Assembly (NCBI GenBank): GCA_017461945.1
Contig: JAFTSB010000042.1
Location: forward strand, 1 to 39,333
DNA length: 39,333 nt
Reading direction: 5' to 3'
From: Clostridia bacterium
Lineage (GTDB): Bacteria; Bacillota; Clostridia; Oscillospirales; CAG-272
Made by a program: the position numbers and the translations under genes. Positions 23,110 through 30,962 of this stretch are shown piece after piece. How positions within the stretch are numbered: the stretch's first letter is position 1; each line of letters opens with the position of its first letter. Below the pieces are notes generated by a model. The model ran no database searches. It worked only from the letters and a program-made list of their open reading frames with translations, and was not told the DNA's origin.

Positions 23110-24534
23110 TTAACCGTCCATATCCATTACGGTGAAATAGATCACGATCTCGCTGTCGTCGATGGGGAACCGCAGGCGGTAAACGCCGGTCTCCAAGGGG
23201 AGATAGGGTGTGTTTGATTCCGCTGCCCCGTCGGCGGCAAAGGTCAGAGCGAGGTCTGCGTGGTCATAGGCATCCAGGGCATGGAAGGTGTCATTTGTTT
23301 GATCCCCCTGCACGTTGGCAGGCGCTTGCTGCCATACGCCGCTTTGCCAGACCTCAAGGATCACTTTTTGCTCTCGCACTATGAGATCTTGTTCCGTATC
23401 GTTGAACAATCGCACATTCAACCGCACCACAGGCACATTCAGATCGGTCGAGGTTATCACACCCACCATCTTGGTGTTTTGCCGGATGCCGTCTGCCCAA
23501 TAGGCGTGCCCGATGTCGATCACGTTTTCAATGTGTAATACGCTGAAATAGGCCACAGCCTCCAGGCCGTCGGTCTCCGGCCCCGACAGGGTATAGGGCT
23601 GTCGCAGGCGGTAAAGCCCGGGCTGCAGGGCGGCGTAGACAGCCCCCTCATCGCCTAACCTCCAGGTGTAGCTCACAATATCGTTTGTATAGGGGCCGTG
23701 GGTGTCAAAGGTGTAGGGTACCGAATGCTCCGCCGTCTCGGGCACGGCGCTGGGCGCTTGCTTCCAAACGCCGTTCTCATACCGCTCCAGCACACGATCC
23801 TTGAAATCCAGATGGACCTTGTAGCCCGAGTCGTTGCGGATGGAGATTTTCAGTTGGGATATTGGCGCGGTCAGAGGGGTTGCGTGTTCTGCATACATGG
23901 TGATCCCACGACGGGAGTGGATACCGTTTGCCACATAGGTGGCGCTCATCTGCTCCTCGGTGAGGGTGGGATTGTCCGGAATCGTCGCAGCTCCGGGCTC
24001 GGTTACCGTAAAATAGGCGACTGCCTCTCGGATCTCGGAAAGTGTTTCGTTTTCATCCAAAATAAAGTGATAGGAGTGGCGGATGCGATACGTGCCCACA
24101 CCCAGCATTTGTTCCTGCCTGCCGTAATATTGGCCGGGGAAGGAAATGGTGGAATGATACAGCAAGCTTACGATCTCTCTGGCATAAGAGTAACGGCCGG
24201 TCTCCCATCCGTTTTGCTTGTATACCGGCAACTCGTTCCAGACACCGTCTTCGTAGATATCAACCGCATATCCGCCGTAATTCAGCGAAATAGGGCAGCC
24301 GGTGTTGTTGACGACATCATAGGAGATCTTATTCACAGGAGCTGTGAGCTGGCCCGGGATCAGCACCAGCGAGACCAGCGAGCTTTGCAGGGTGTTGTCG
24401 GTGTGATATAAATGGCCGGCAGGCTGGTATTGCGCTGTGGTGTTGCCGTCGGTGGGCAGGGGATCCTCCGGTCGCTGGCATCCAAAGCAAAACAGTAGAG
24501 CCAATAGCAGCAGCAAAGAAAGAATGTGTTTCAC
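23110..24534 (-). CDS. Lipoprotein with three Ig-like repeats
   Basis: This 474-residue protein has a lipoprotein signal (VKHILSLLLLLALLFCFGC). The cysteine at about residue 19 is the likely lipidated residue, although the preceding FCFG is an unusual lipobox. Three tandem domains of about 130 residues follow, each carrying a version of N-D/N-T/S-G-..., W-x-x-AP and G-x-Y-R-(I/L)-R-x-x-Y/F (for example GTYRIRHSYHF, GLYRLRQPYTL, GVYRLRFPI), consistent with a bacterial Ig-like (Big_14-like) repeat. The start is GTG at 24534 with GGAGG 5 nt upstream; upstream ATGs have no site and would bury the signal peptide. Probably displayed on the outer face of the membrane; ligand unknown. Confidence 0.8.
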   Translation of the reverse strand: MKHILSLLLLLALLFCFGCQRPEDPLPTDGNTTAQYQPAGHLYHTDNTLQSSLVSLVLIPGQLTAPVNKISYDVVNNTGCPISLNYGGYAVDIYEDGVWNELPVYKQNGWETGRYSYAREIVSLLYHSTISFPGQYYGRQEQMLGVGTYRIRHSYHFILDENETLSEIREAVAYFTVTEPGAATIPDNPTLTEEQMSATYVANGIHSRRGITMYAEHATPLTAPISQLKISIRNDSGYKVHLDFKDRVLERYENGVWKQAPSAVPETAEHSVPYTFDTHGPYTNDIVSYTWRLGDEGAVYAALQPGLYRLRQPYTLSGPETDGLEAVAYFSVLHIENVIDIGHAYWADGIRQNTKMVGVITSTDLNVPVVRLNVRLFNDTEQDLIVREQKVILEVWQSGVWQQAPANVQGDQTNDTFHALDAYDHADLALTFAADGAAESNTPYLPLETGVYRLRFPIDDSEIVIYFTVMDMDG

Positions 24535-24629
24535 GGTGGCCTCCTTTCTCAAAAAACGCGAAAGGCCTTGCTCTTCGCGTGGATGCAGTATGGTGATCCA
24601 ACGCGGGATACAGGGCATCTTTATCTACG

Positions 24630-24658
24630 ATTATAGTATAGCAAATTCGCGTGTCCAA
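24630..24658 (-). promoter_or_regulatory. Promoter of the lipoprotein gene
   Basis: On the minus strand TTGGAC (24653-24658), 17 bp, TATAAT (24630-24635). A second overlapping pair, TTGCTT/TATACT, is also at 17 bp. The leader contains a 6-bp stem, CGCGAA (24557-24562) with TTCGCG (24574-24579). Confidence 0.65.
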
Positions 24659-24747
24659 AGCAAGTGTTTTGAACGGACAGTATAAAAAAAGCACCCACGG
24701 TGTGCTTGCGGTAGAGCAATATAAAATTGAATATACCTACCGACAGG

Positions 24748-24787
24748 AAAAGGACGAGAAATTGCTAAAATTTCTCGTCCTTTTTTC
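24748..24787. terminator. Strong terminator at the edge of the AT-rich islet
   Basis: AAAAGGACGAGAAATT pairs with AATTTCTCGTCCTTTT around GCTAA, with T-runs readable on both strands. It can end the minus-strand SLOG gene. A weaker minus-strand stem plus T7 (AGCAC/GTGCT) follows at 24683-24710. No gene is visible between 24535 and 24822. Confidence 0.8.
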
Positions 24788-24822
24788 TTGACAAGCTCTG
24801 TCTTAATTAAAGACACAACAAA

Positions 24823-25152
24823 TTATTTGCAAAGTATAATCTCACATAGTTTTCCCGTTTTTTCGGCATATTTTATAACCGATAACGTCCCCTTTGAGTG
24901 CCCGTCCCAGAAAGCAATGATTTTATCCGCATAATCTACTATTTTTTTATTTCTCGCGATTGGCGCGGCACGACCGTACCTCTCATATTGAGGCAAAAAG
25001 ACCGTCAGCTTTAAGCCATTCTTTTTCGCATATTCCGCCGCGCAAGAATCTACGCCGACCGCCCCGCCCGAAACGATTTCATCTCCGTCGGATATATACA
25101 TACCGATATCGGTTACGAAAACGCTTCTTGAACCAACAACTGCAACTTTCAT
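24823..25152 (-). CDS. SLOG/DprA-like Rossmann-fold protein
   Basis: This 109-residue single-domain protein has the SLOG nucleotide-binding pattern: VAVVGSRS at the N-terminus, EIVSGGAVGVDSCAAEYA (about 28-45), a YER-YGRAAP-ARNKKIVDYADKIIAFWDG middle and GT in the HSKGTLSVI loop. Such proteins bind or process small nucleotides and are common in nucleotide-signalling or defence loci (family knowledge). The ATG at 25152 has GGAG 6 nt upstream; an ATG 12 bases earlier is in frame but poorly placed. The gene is distinctly AT-richer than its neighbours and divergent from a ribbon-helix-helix gene, which suggests recent acquisition. Confidence 0.8.
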   Translation of the reverse strand: MKVAVVGSRSVFVTDIGMYISDGDEIVSGGAVGVDSCAAEYAKKNGLKLTVFLPQYERYGRAAPIARNKKIVDYADKIIAFWDGHSKGTLSVIKYAEKTGKLCEIILCK

Positions 25153-25187
25153 AAATATCTCCAATCAAATATTTCATCTACTTAAAT

Positions 25188-25251
25188 TAAGTATACTTAC
25201 AACATTATACCATAAAATAATCTTAAAATATACTTACATTAAGATTATTTT
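25188..25251 (+). promoter_or_regulatory. Operator-like repeats between the SLOG and ribbon-helix-helix genes
   Basis: TAAGTATACTTA (25188-25199) is a perfect 12-bp palindrome. TATACTTACA is directly repeated at 25192-25201 and 25229-25238. The inverted repeat AAAATAATCTTAA (25214-25226) / TTAAGATTATTTT (25239-25251) has perfect 13-bp arms and ends right at the ribosome binding site of the 25262 gene. The small ribbon-helix-helix protein is the likely ligand. Confidence 0.6.
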
Positions 25252-25261
25252 GGAGATTTTT

Positions 25262-25453
25262 ATGAGAAATAAAAATAATAAGCACCTTGGAATTGAAATC
25301 GATCCCGAACTTCATTATAAGCTTCACTATATATCGAAGTATTACGGTCGCTCGGCGAACGGAGAAATACTTTATTTAATTAGACAGGAAATAAAAGCTT
25401 TTGAAAAAAGTGAGGGAGAAATTGAAATTCCCAAAGCACAAAAAACAAATTAA
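25262..25453 (+). CDS. Small ribbon-helix-helix (Arc-like) DNA-binding protein
   Basis: This 63-residue protein has the pattern LGIEIDPELHYKLHYISKYY (beta strand then helix A) followed by GRSANGEILYLIRQEIKAFEK (turn and helix B), which is the Arc/MetJ-type ribbon-helix-helix fold seen in antitoxins and small repressors. GGAG precedes the ATG at 25262; an ATG 12 bases earlier is in frame but overlaps the inverted repeat. It is AT-rich, like the divergent SLOG-fold gene, with operator-like repeats between them. No toxin partner is adjacent, so a repressor of the divergent pair is more likely than a classical antitoxin. Confidence 0.75.
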   Translation: MRNKNNKHLGIEIDPELHYKLHYISKYYGRSANGEILYLIRQEIKAFEKSEGEIEIPKAQKTN

Positions 25454-25473
25454 ATTCGTTTTTCGGGCGGTAT

Positions 25474-25511
25474 AAAAAGGCACTTATGGCAGTTTTGCCA
25501 TAAGTGCCTTT
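25474..25511 (+). terminator. Terminator after the ribbon-helix-helix gene
   Basis: AAGGCACTTATGGCA, loop GTTT, TGCCATAAGTGCCTT. A 15-bp perfect stem with a short T tail, preceded by A5. Confidence 0.8.
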
Positions 25512-25556
25512 GCGTTGGTTTTGTCATTTGATTTGTAGCCTTTAATTCAGGCATAC

Positions 25557-25824
25557 GAAGCACTGCTTCTGTGGACACAGAAGCTATTTTGATTTTGTCG
25601 ATATGCCGTCGCTTTGCTCGGCTCGATATATTTGCCTTGCGGCAAATTCGATATGTTTTTGCTTCGCTCAAACTCGATATGATATAAATCAGTGCTCACG
25701 AAGTGAGCATATCGAGTGCGGCAGCACATATCGAACGCGTTTGCGTATATCGAAAATCCGCATTAGCGGATTTATATCGATGCGTACCTGCTCTATGGCA
25801 GGTACGCTACGCGGAGTGCTTTTT
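25557..25824. repeat. Nested palindromic hairpin array with TCGATAT / ATATCGA spacers
   Basis: Four TCGATAT spacers (25598, 25623, 25648, 25674) are followed by four of the reverse complement ATATCGA (25709, 25728, 25747, 25774). Small stem-loops lie between them, such as TTGCC-TTGC-GGCAA, GTGC-GGCA-GCAC, ACGC-GTTT-GCGT and AAATCCGC-ATTA-GCGGATTT. TGCTCAC-GAA-GTGAGCA forms the centre (25693-25709), and AAGCACT/AGTGCTT bound the ends. Each left spacer can pair with its mirror partner on the right. There are no open frames of merit, no transposase and no CRISPR-like spacers. Probably a mobile or interspersed hairpin element. Confidence 0.65.
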
Positions 25825-25856
25825 TATATTTTACGAATGTGTTATTTACAGCTTGG

Positions 25857-26399
25857 TCATTCTTGGGTGGCCTTTTCGATGAAAAGTGCGCTATAGCCCA
25901 CGATCAGATACACGATGGCGCGCAGGCCCCACAGAATAAAGTCGGGGGTGGGGTCCAGCAAAAACAGGCGCAAGAACACGGTGATCACCACCAGCAGCGC
26001 CGGCACAAAGAAGGTGTTTTTGATCAGCTTGCTGTATTTGGGAGAAAGGCTGCCCAAAATCACCAGCAACAGAGTGACCGATGCCAACCAGTCTACAATG
26101 TTGGTAACGACATAGGGGAAATGTGCCTTTTTGATCAGAATGTAGACACAGTCGGCAGTCTGTGCCAGCGTAAACGCACCAAAGCCGGCCAAGGGAAGCC
26201 ACTCCATGGGCTTTGCGGCGTTGATAAACAGAGAAACGGCGGCGGCCAGCGCGCCAACCAGGCCGATGAGTGTCAGGGCATCCATACCAACAGCACCGTA
26301 AAGGCCAAAGTAAACGATCAGGTGGATGGCGATATAACCGCACATAACAAGACCGGCGGCCAGATTTCGCATAATACGCTTGTTGTTGTTCTTTTCCAT
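25857..26399 (-). CDS. Six-helix membrane protein of unknown function
   Basis: This 180-residue protein has a short basic N-terminus and about six hydrophobic segments (for example AAGLVMCGYIAIHLIVYFGL, LVGALAAAVSLFINA, WLASVTLLLVILGSL, FVPALLVVITVFLRLFLL). No motif ties it to a known transporter family. The start at 26399 (MEKNNNK) follows GTGAGGA; a frame extension upstream crosses the promoter. It is divergent from the putative glycosidase gene at 26574 and has its own full-consensus promoter. The hairpin array lies directly downstream. Confidence 0.75.
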   Translation of the reverse strand: MEKNNNKRIMRNLAAGLVMCGYIAIHLIVYFGLYGAVGMDALTLIGLVGALAAAVSLFINAAKPMEWLPLAGFGAFTLAQTADCVYILIKKAHFPYVVTNIVDWLASVTLLLVILGSLSPKYSKLIKNTFFVPALLVVITVFLRLFLLDPTPDFILWGLRAIVYLIVGYSALFIEKATQE

Positions 26400-26432
26400 A
26401 GCATCCTCACTAACGATAAAATGATTATAAAT

Positions 26433-26461
26433 ATTATAAAAGTACAAGCATTATTTGTCAA
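26433..26461 (-). promoter_or_regulatory. Full-consensus promoter of the six-helix membrane protein gene
   Basis: On the minus strand TTGACA (26456-26461), 17 bp, TATAAT (26433-26438). Confidence 0.8.
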
Positions 26462-26514
26462 GCATAAAAGCGTAATTCTAAATCAAATTTACCGTTTCTT
26501 AATGCAAAAATCAC

Positions 26515-26543
26515 TTTACTTTCCACTTTGGGCGTGTTATACT
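26515..26543 (+). promoter_or_regulatory. Promoter of the putative glycosidase operon
   Basis: TTTACT (26515-26520), 17 bp, TATACT (26538-26543), preceded by TG-T (extended -10). Confidence 0.65.
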
Positions 26544-26573
26544 GGATTTAATCCAATCAAAAGGAGTATTGCT

Positions 26574-28592
26574 ATGTGGTATTCAAGCTCTTACCGTCGC
26601 CATCTTTGCGATATGCATATTGAGGATTGGGATCCGACTTTTTTGTCCCAATTCGACCCCGATGCCTATTTTGAAAATTTGAAGCGCGCCAATGTAGATG
26701 CGGCTATGATCTACCTGCAGTCTCACGTGGGGCTTTGCAACTTCCCTACCAAAGAGGGCAAGATGCATAAAGCCTTTGTGGGGCGCGAAAACGCCTTGGC
26801 CGAGCTGATCGGCAAGTGTCGCCAGAACGGGATCGCCGTGGTAGGCTATTACAGTCTGACCCACGACAACGAGGTTTACGACACACACCCCGATTGGCGG
26901 ATGCTGGATGAAAACGGCATCGGCAAGCGCGGTACTATGGGCAAGGATGGCAAGTATCGCCGTTATGGATATGTCTGTCCCAATCACGAGGAATACCGTG
27001 CCTTTACCCTGCGTCGCATTGATGAAATGGCGGCTTATGCCCGTATGGACGGTATGTTCTACGATATGCCGTTCTGGCCCCATTACTGCCATTGCCCCAA
27101 ATGTCGGGCGCGTTTTATGCAAGAAACGGGTTGGGAGATCCCCAAGGGCGATTTTTCCGATACCCCTGTGTGGCGCAGTTTTTTGAAAAAGCAGCAGGAG
27201 TGGATGGCCGAATTTATCCAGCTGGTTACGGACTATACCAAGCGAGTGATGCCCGGTGCCAGCGTGGAGCATAATGTGGCTTATGCCGCTCTGCCCAGCT
27301 ACAACAAGGGCATGAGCATGGATCTGATGCGCGCTTGTGATTATGCCGGCGGCGATCTGTACGGCACAGCCTATGAGCATTCCTTTACCTGCAAGTTCTA
27401 CTATGCGACCACCACCCATCAGCCCTTTGAATATATGTTCTCCCGTTGTACTCCCGGTTTGCGCAAGCACACGCTGACCAAGTCCGAGGACCGGATCCAC
27501 GCCGCCGTGATGCTGACCTGTGCCAACCACGGTGCTACCTTGTTCATTGATGCCATTGACCCCGTTGGCACGTTGGATCAGCGGGTATACGAGCGGATCG
27601 GAAACGTGTTTGATTTTGAGAAACGGTATGAAAAATATCTGACCGGCACCCCGGTTTCTGACGTAGGCATCTACTATGGCTTCCATAGTCGCTTTCCGGT
27701 CAATGGCAACGAATACACCAACTCCAAGTGTGCCCCTCGCCTTGCCAGACGGATGATCGAGCAGCACATTCCCCACAGTGTGGTGGGCGGTGAGTTCGGC
27801 GATCTGGAAAGCAATCGGGTAATCTATGCCTCTTGTGTGGACGACGAGGAGGGGAAGGGCATTGATCGCCTGCTCTCCTATGTGGAAAAGGGAGGAAAGC
27901 TGATCTTTACCGATGGGCGCTCCAAAAAGCTGTTGAGGGTTTTGCTGGGCACCGATGACGTAACGCTTTGCGATTGTGCTAACACCTATGTGGCACCCAC
28001 CGCCGCTGCCGGCGATCTTTTGGGGGATTTCAATGCCAAATATCCCCTGCCCATAGATGGCTTTGCTCCTGTGGTACGCGGCGTGACCAACGGCACCGTG
28101 CTGGCTACCTTTAACAAACCCTATACGGCCACTCGTGAAAACAAATTTGCCTCCATCCACAGCAATCCTCCCGGTGTGCAGACCGCCATTCCTGCCATTG
28201 TAGAGGGTACGTATGGCAAGGGTTGCTTTATTTGGCTAGCCCATGTGCCCGAATTTGATGTGGAGGAGGAATATACCTTCCTCATCAAGCGTCTGATCGC
28301 ACGGCTGACGGGCGGAGATTTTGCTGTGGAGACCGACGCCCCTGCCGATGTGGAGATCGTGACCTTCCGTGACGGCAACGCCTATTTGCTCTCGGCCGCC
28401 CAGCTGACCGATGCCTATACCGCACGGCAGATCCTTCCTTTCCGCGTTTCGCTAAAGGTTGCGGGCGAGGTGCAGGATGTTCTCTTGCTGCCCAACGAGA
28501 CCTCGATCCCGTTTACGCAAAGCGACGATACCGTTAGCTTTTCGGTCGAAAACTTCCACATTTTCGATATGTTTAAGATCGTGACAAAATGA
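26574..28592 (+). CDS. Putative intracellular glycosidase, GHL6-like TIM barrel with beta-galactosidase-type middle domain
   Basis: This 672-residue protein has no signal peptide. The N-terminal barrel (about 1-370) begins DMHIEDWDPTFLSQFDPDAY and includes the GHL6-like stretches ANVDAAMIYLQSHVGL, VVGYYSLTHDNEVYDTHPDW and MDGMFYDMPFW. A CHCPKCRARF cluster is probably a structural metal site. A second part (about 380-590), with VGIYYGFHSRF, RMIEQHIPHSVVGG and YVEKGGKLIFTDGRS, looks like a beta-galactosidase trimerisation (class I glutamine amidotransferase-like) domain. Substrate unknown. AAAGGAG precedes ATG 26574; earlier in-frame codons run through the promoter and are excluded. Its stop overlaps the next gene (ATGA). 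Confidence 0.8.
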   Translation: MWYSSSYRRHLCDMHIEDWDPTFLSQFDPDAYFENLKRANVDAAMIYLQSHVGLCNFPTKEGKMHKAFVGRENALAELIGKCRQNGIAVVGYYSLTHDNEVYDTHPDWRMLDENGIGKRGTMGKDGKYRRYGYVCPNHEEYRAFTLRRIDEMAAYARMDGMFYDMPFWPHYCHCPKCRARFMQETGWEIPKGDFSDTPVWRSFLKKQQEWMAEFIQLVTDYTKRVMPGASVEHNVAYAALPSYNKGMSMDLMRACDYAGGDLYGTAYEHSFTCKFYYATTTHQPFEYMFSRCTPGLRKHTLTKSEDRIHAAVMLTCANHGATLFIDAIDPVGTLDQRVYERIGNVFDFEKRYEKYLTGTPVSDVGIYYGFHSRFPVNGNEYTNSKCAPRLARRMIEQHIPHSVVGGEFGDLESNRVIYASCVDDEEGKGIDRLLSYVEKGGKLIFTDGRSKKLLRVLLGTDDVTLCDCANTYVAPTAAAGDLLGDFNAKYPLPIDGFAPVVRGVTNGTVLATFNKPYTATRENKFASIHSNPPGVQTAIPAIVEGTYGKGCFIWLAHVPEFDVEEEYTFLIKRLIARLTGGDFAVETDAPADVEIVTFRDGNAYLLSAAQLTDAYTARQILPFRVSLKVAGEVQDVLLLPNETSIPFTQSDDTVSFSVENFHIFDMFKIVTK

Positions 28593-29326
28593 AACGGATC
28601 ATAAGCTTTTTGATGGGCCGCGGACGCCCCTTGGCCGTACTGTTGTTGGGTGCTGTGGCGTTGACCGTGTTTGCGTTGACCACCGATCTGGCTACCCATC
28701 TGGGGCACCCCTGGCAAGCAACGCTGGGAGTGGGGATCGGCTTGATGCTGCTGGCAATTCCTTGTCATTGGTTTGGCGCGTTGGAGCGGATCGGTTACCT
28801 TGCCGCCATACTGCTGAACCTGCTGGGCATGGGAGCCGCCGCCGGCGCCTATTTCATAGAAAGCGGTGTGGGAGGCACTCTGACCGACCTGCTGCCCGCC
28901 ACGGTTTTGCCGCTGCTGCTATTGGCATTGCTTTGCATACTTCTTGCGGCATTCCCCGATTACAAGGTGCCCATTGGTACGTTGACCGTGCTGATCTTCA
29001 TCGGGCTTTTGGTAGCTTCGGTTGTGTTTTGGTGCATACGTGGTGGCGATTTTTATGCATTTTCCTTTTTTTCTCACATCGTGACGCTCTTTTTTGCCAT
29101 TGTATGTGGCGTTACCGCAGACGAGGAGGAACGCCTGCTTTTGCGGGACGCTTCTCTTGGCTCCTTTGGTCTGTTTTCTATCATCGCTGTGGTGGCACTG
29201 ATCGCCCTTTTGCTGGTGGGCGGTGGCGACGGCTGCGATTGCGACTGTAGTGGAGAGTGCTGCGATTGCGGTGATGGATGTAACTGCGGCGATGGCTCCC
29301 GAAAGGGAAAGCGAAAACTCAAATAA
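28589..29326 (+). CDS. Membrane protein with cysteine-rich C-terminal tail
   Basis: This 245-residue protein has about six to seven transmembrane segments over residues 1-210 and then a tail of about 35 residues with eight cysteines alternating with Asp/Gly (GCDCDCSGECCDCGDGCNCG), ending in a basic cluster (RKGKRKLK). The tail looks like a metal- or thiol-reactive patch. No family is recognised. It is coupled by a 4-bp overlap to the putative glycosidase. The strong terminator downstream ends the unit. Confidence 0.72.
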   Translation: MKRIISFLMGRGRPLAVLLLGAVALTVFALTTDLATHLGHPWQATLGVGIGLMLLAIPCHWFGALERIGYLAAILLNLLGMGAAAGAYFIESGVGGTLTDLLPATVLPLLLLALLCILLAAFPDYKVPIGTLTVLIFIGLLVASVVFWCIRGGDFYAFSFFSHIVTLFFAIVCGVTADEEERLLLRDASLGSFGLFSIIAVVALIALLLVGGGDGCDCDCSGECCDCGDGCNCGDGSRKGKRKLK

Positions 29327-29328
29327 AG

Positions 29329-29365
29329 AACGCACACGCGCCAAAGGCGCGTGTGCGTTTCTTTA
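29329..29365 (+). terminator. Terminator of the glycosidase / membrane protein operon
   Basis: AACGCACACGCGCC, loop AAA, GGCGCGTGTGCGTT, then TCTTT. Very GC-rich perfect stem. Confidence 0.88.
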
Positions 29366-29403
29366 TGTCGACCGTCATGCTTGGTCACTTTGCACAGACT
29401 GTG

Positions 29404-30264
29404 TCAAAGATGCGCTCTGACATAATCCAGCATATATGCCGCTTCTGTATCCAAGGCGGTCTCACTGGGATTTTGCAGTAAATTTCTCCACACGTATATG
29501 GATTTTCCTACCTCGCCACCGCTCATCACAAAGGGTTCGGCTACAATACGCCCCTTGTAATCAACCTCGCGCAGGGCATCAAAGATCTCGCTCCAATTCA
29601 AATGCCCGCGTCCGGGGCAGGTACGGTTGTTCTCGCCGATATGAAAGCCCACCAAACGGTCGCCTGCTGTGTGGATGGCATCGCGAATGCTGCCTTCTTC
29701 AATGTTCATATGATAGGTGTCCAGTAAAATGCCAACAGCAGGGTGATCCACCTGTTCTACATAGGCGCGTGCCTCGGCGGCGGTATTGACCAAAATCCCC
29801 TCAAAGCGATTGACGGCTTCAATGCCATAGGTCAGCCCCAGCCCATCGGCAATGGATGCCAGCTGCTTCATGCTGTCAACGCTATGCTGCAGCCGTGTGG
29901 CTTTGTCCAGGTCGGCAGGCACACCCCAGCCAGCATAGCTGACGCCGGAGAGCAGCTTGCCCTCCATTTTGCCGATTTGTGTCATAATGTCGGTCAGATA
30001 ACGGATGCCGCCTTGTCGCACGGTTGCATCAGGAGAGGAAATGTCATAGGCCATATCCAGCCCAAGGCTATAGGTCAACTCCACACCGTTTGCTGCCGCC
30101 AAAGCCTTAAGCTCTGTCAGCTCCGCATTCCCCATATCCAGCAGAGCTTGTGCTTGAAACTCCAATACGTCATAGCCGATTTTTGAAACCTTTTGCACGT
30201 ATTTCTTCAAATCGACCTTCCAGTTATTTTCCCAAAAATTGACAAAAATGCCGATTTTATTCAT
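29404..30264 (-). CDS. Ketose 3-epimerase (D-tagatose/D-psicose 3-epimerase family)
   Basis: This 286-residue TIM-barrel enzyme has the metal ligands E149 (GIEAVNRFE), D182 (LLDTYHMNIEEGSI), H208 (GFHIGENN) and E243 (VAEPFV). These line up within one position of the residues known in clostridial D-psicose 3-epimerase, along with PGRGHLNW and DREA/DTEA-like elements. The reaction would be epimerisation of a ketose at C3 using Mn2+ or Co2+. The start at 30264 has AAGGAG 6 nt upstream. It is the last gene of the fucosidase/lyxose isomerase operon (11 nt after the isomerase stop). Confidence 0.9.
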   Translation of the reverse strand: MNKIGIFVNFWENNWKVDLKKYVQKVSKIGYDVLEFQAQALLDMGNAELTELKALAAANGVELTYSLGLDMAYDISSPDATVRQGGIRYLTDIMTQIGKMEGKLLSGVSYAGWGVPADLDKATRLQHSVDSMKQLASIADGLGLTYGIEAVNRFEGILVNTAAEARAYVEQVDHPAVGILLDTYHMNIEEGSIRDAIHTAGDRLVGFHIGENNRTCPGRGHLNWSEIFDALREVDYKGRIVAEPFVMSGGEVGKSIYVWRNLLQNPSETALDTEAAYMLDYVRAHL

Positions 30265-30275
30265 GAATGTCTCCT

Positions 30276-30953
30276 TCAATATTCGTTGACCAGCAGGCGA
30301 TAAGGAGGCTCGTCCTCCTCAATGGCACACCAGCGATTGCGGATGATGGCGAAAACATTATCGGTGTTGTCATCGTTGATCTTGGAGACCTCGCCGATCA
30401 GCAGATCGCCGCAGCCTGTCTTGGCAAAAAAACGATGGTAAACACCGGGCTCCAACGTAATGCTGTTTCCCGTGGTGATCTCGATGATCTCTCCGGGCGC
30501 AGCGTCGTAATAAGCTCCGTCACGCAGCACGCGCACGGGTTGGGTCAGGTCGGGCTTGCCGTCCGCCCCTTGTGCGGCCAACTGACAACAGAACACACCG
30601 CCAGCCCGGTTGATAATATCCTCGGTCTTGCTGTTGTGATAGTGGAGGGGGATCTCTTGCTCGCAGCCATCCTTTAAAAAGATATATTTTTCGGCATAGG
30701 GCGTGCCCACACCGGGCTCGTGTACGCAACCGTTGCGCACGGTAAACAGTACGGCACCCACGCGGTCAAAATCGCCCGAACCAAAGTCCGACACATCCCA
30801 GCCCAGCATGGTTTTTAGGAGGTTGATACGCTCAGGTCGATGGAACTCGGCTTTTTCAGCGGGCAAGCTGGCAAAAAAGGGGAGCGTCACGTGATGCTGT
30901 TGACAGAGGGCTTCTGCCCAACGGATGGCGGCGTTAATTTCAGATCGTTTCAT
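30276..30953 (-). CDS. D-lyxose isomerase family cupin
   Basis: This 225-residue protein has the D-lyxose ketol-isomerase signatures MKRSEINAAIRWAE at the start, LGWDVSDFGSGDF, the cupin metal site H104-x-H106 with E111 (LHYHNSKTEDIINRAGG) and a later H in LEPGVYHRFF. The family interconverts D-lyxose and D-xylulose, and some members act on D-mannose. It lies 9 nt after the fucosidase stop and 11 nt before the epimerase start, in a sugar-conversion operon without kinase or aldolase. No transporter is adjacent. Confidence 0.9.
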   Translation of the reverse strand: MKRSEINAAIRWAEALCQQHHVTLPFFASLPAEKAEFHRPERINLLKTMLGWDVSDFGSGDFDRVGAVLFTVRNGCVHEPGVGTPYAEKYIFLKDGCEQEIPLHYHNSKTEDIINRAGGVFCCQLAAQGADGKPDLTQPVRVLRDGAYYDAAPGEIIEITTGNSITLEPGVYHRFFAKTGCGDLLIGEVSKINDDNTDNVFAIIRNRWCAIEEDEPPYRLLVNEY

Positions 30954-30962
30954 TGCGTTACC

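Noticed and set aside
25262-25453. Type II antitoxin
   Set aside because: The fold fits, but no toxin gene is adjacent in the same direction; the only neighbour is a divergent SLOG-fold gene, so a repressor is more likely.
25557-25824. CRISPR array
   Set aside because: The repeats are only 7 bp, change orientation midway, and the material between them is hairpins rather than unique spacers. No cas genes are present.
25839-26573. Large N-terminal extension of the putative glycosidase
   Set aside because: The frame is open by chance across the divergent membrane-protein gene and both promoters. ATG 26574 has its own ribosome binding site and the normal start of the family.
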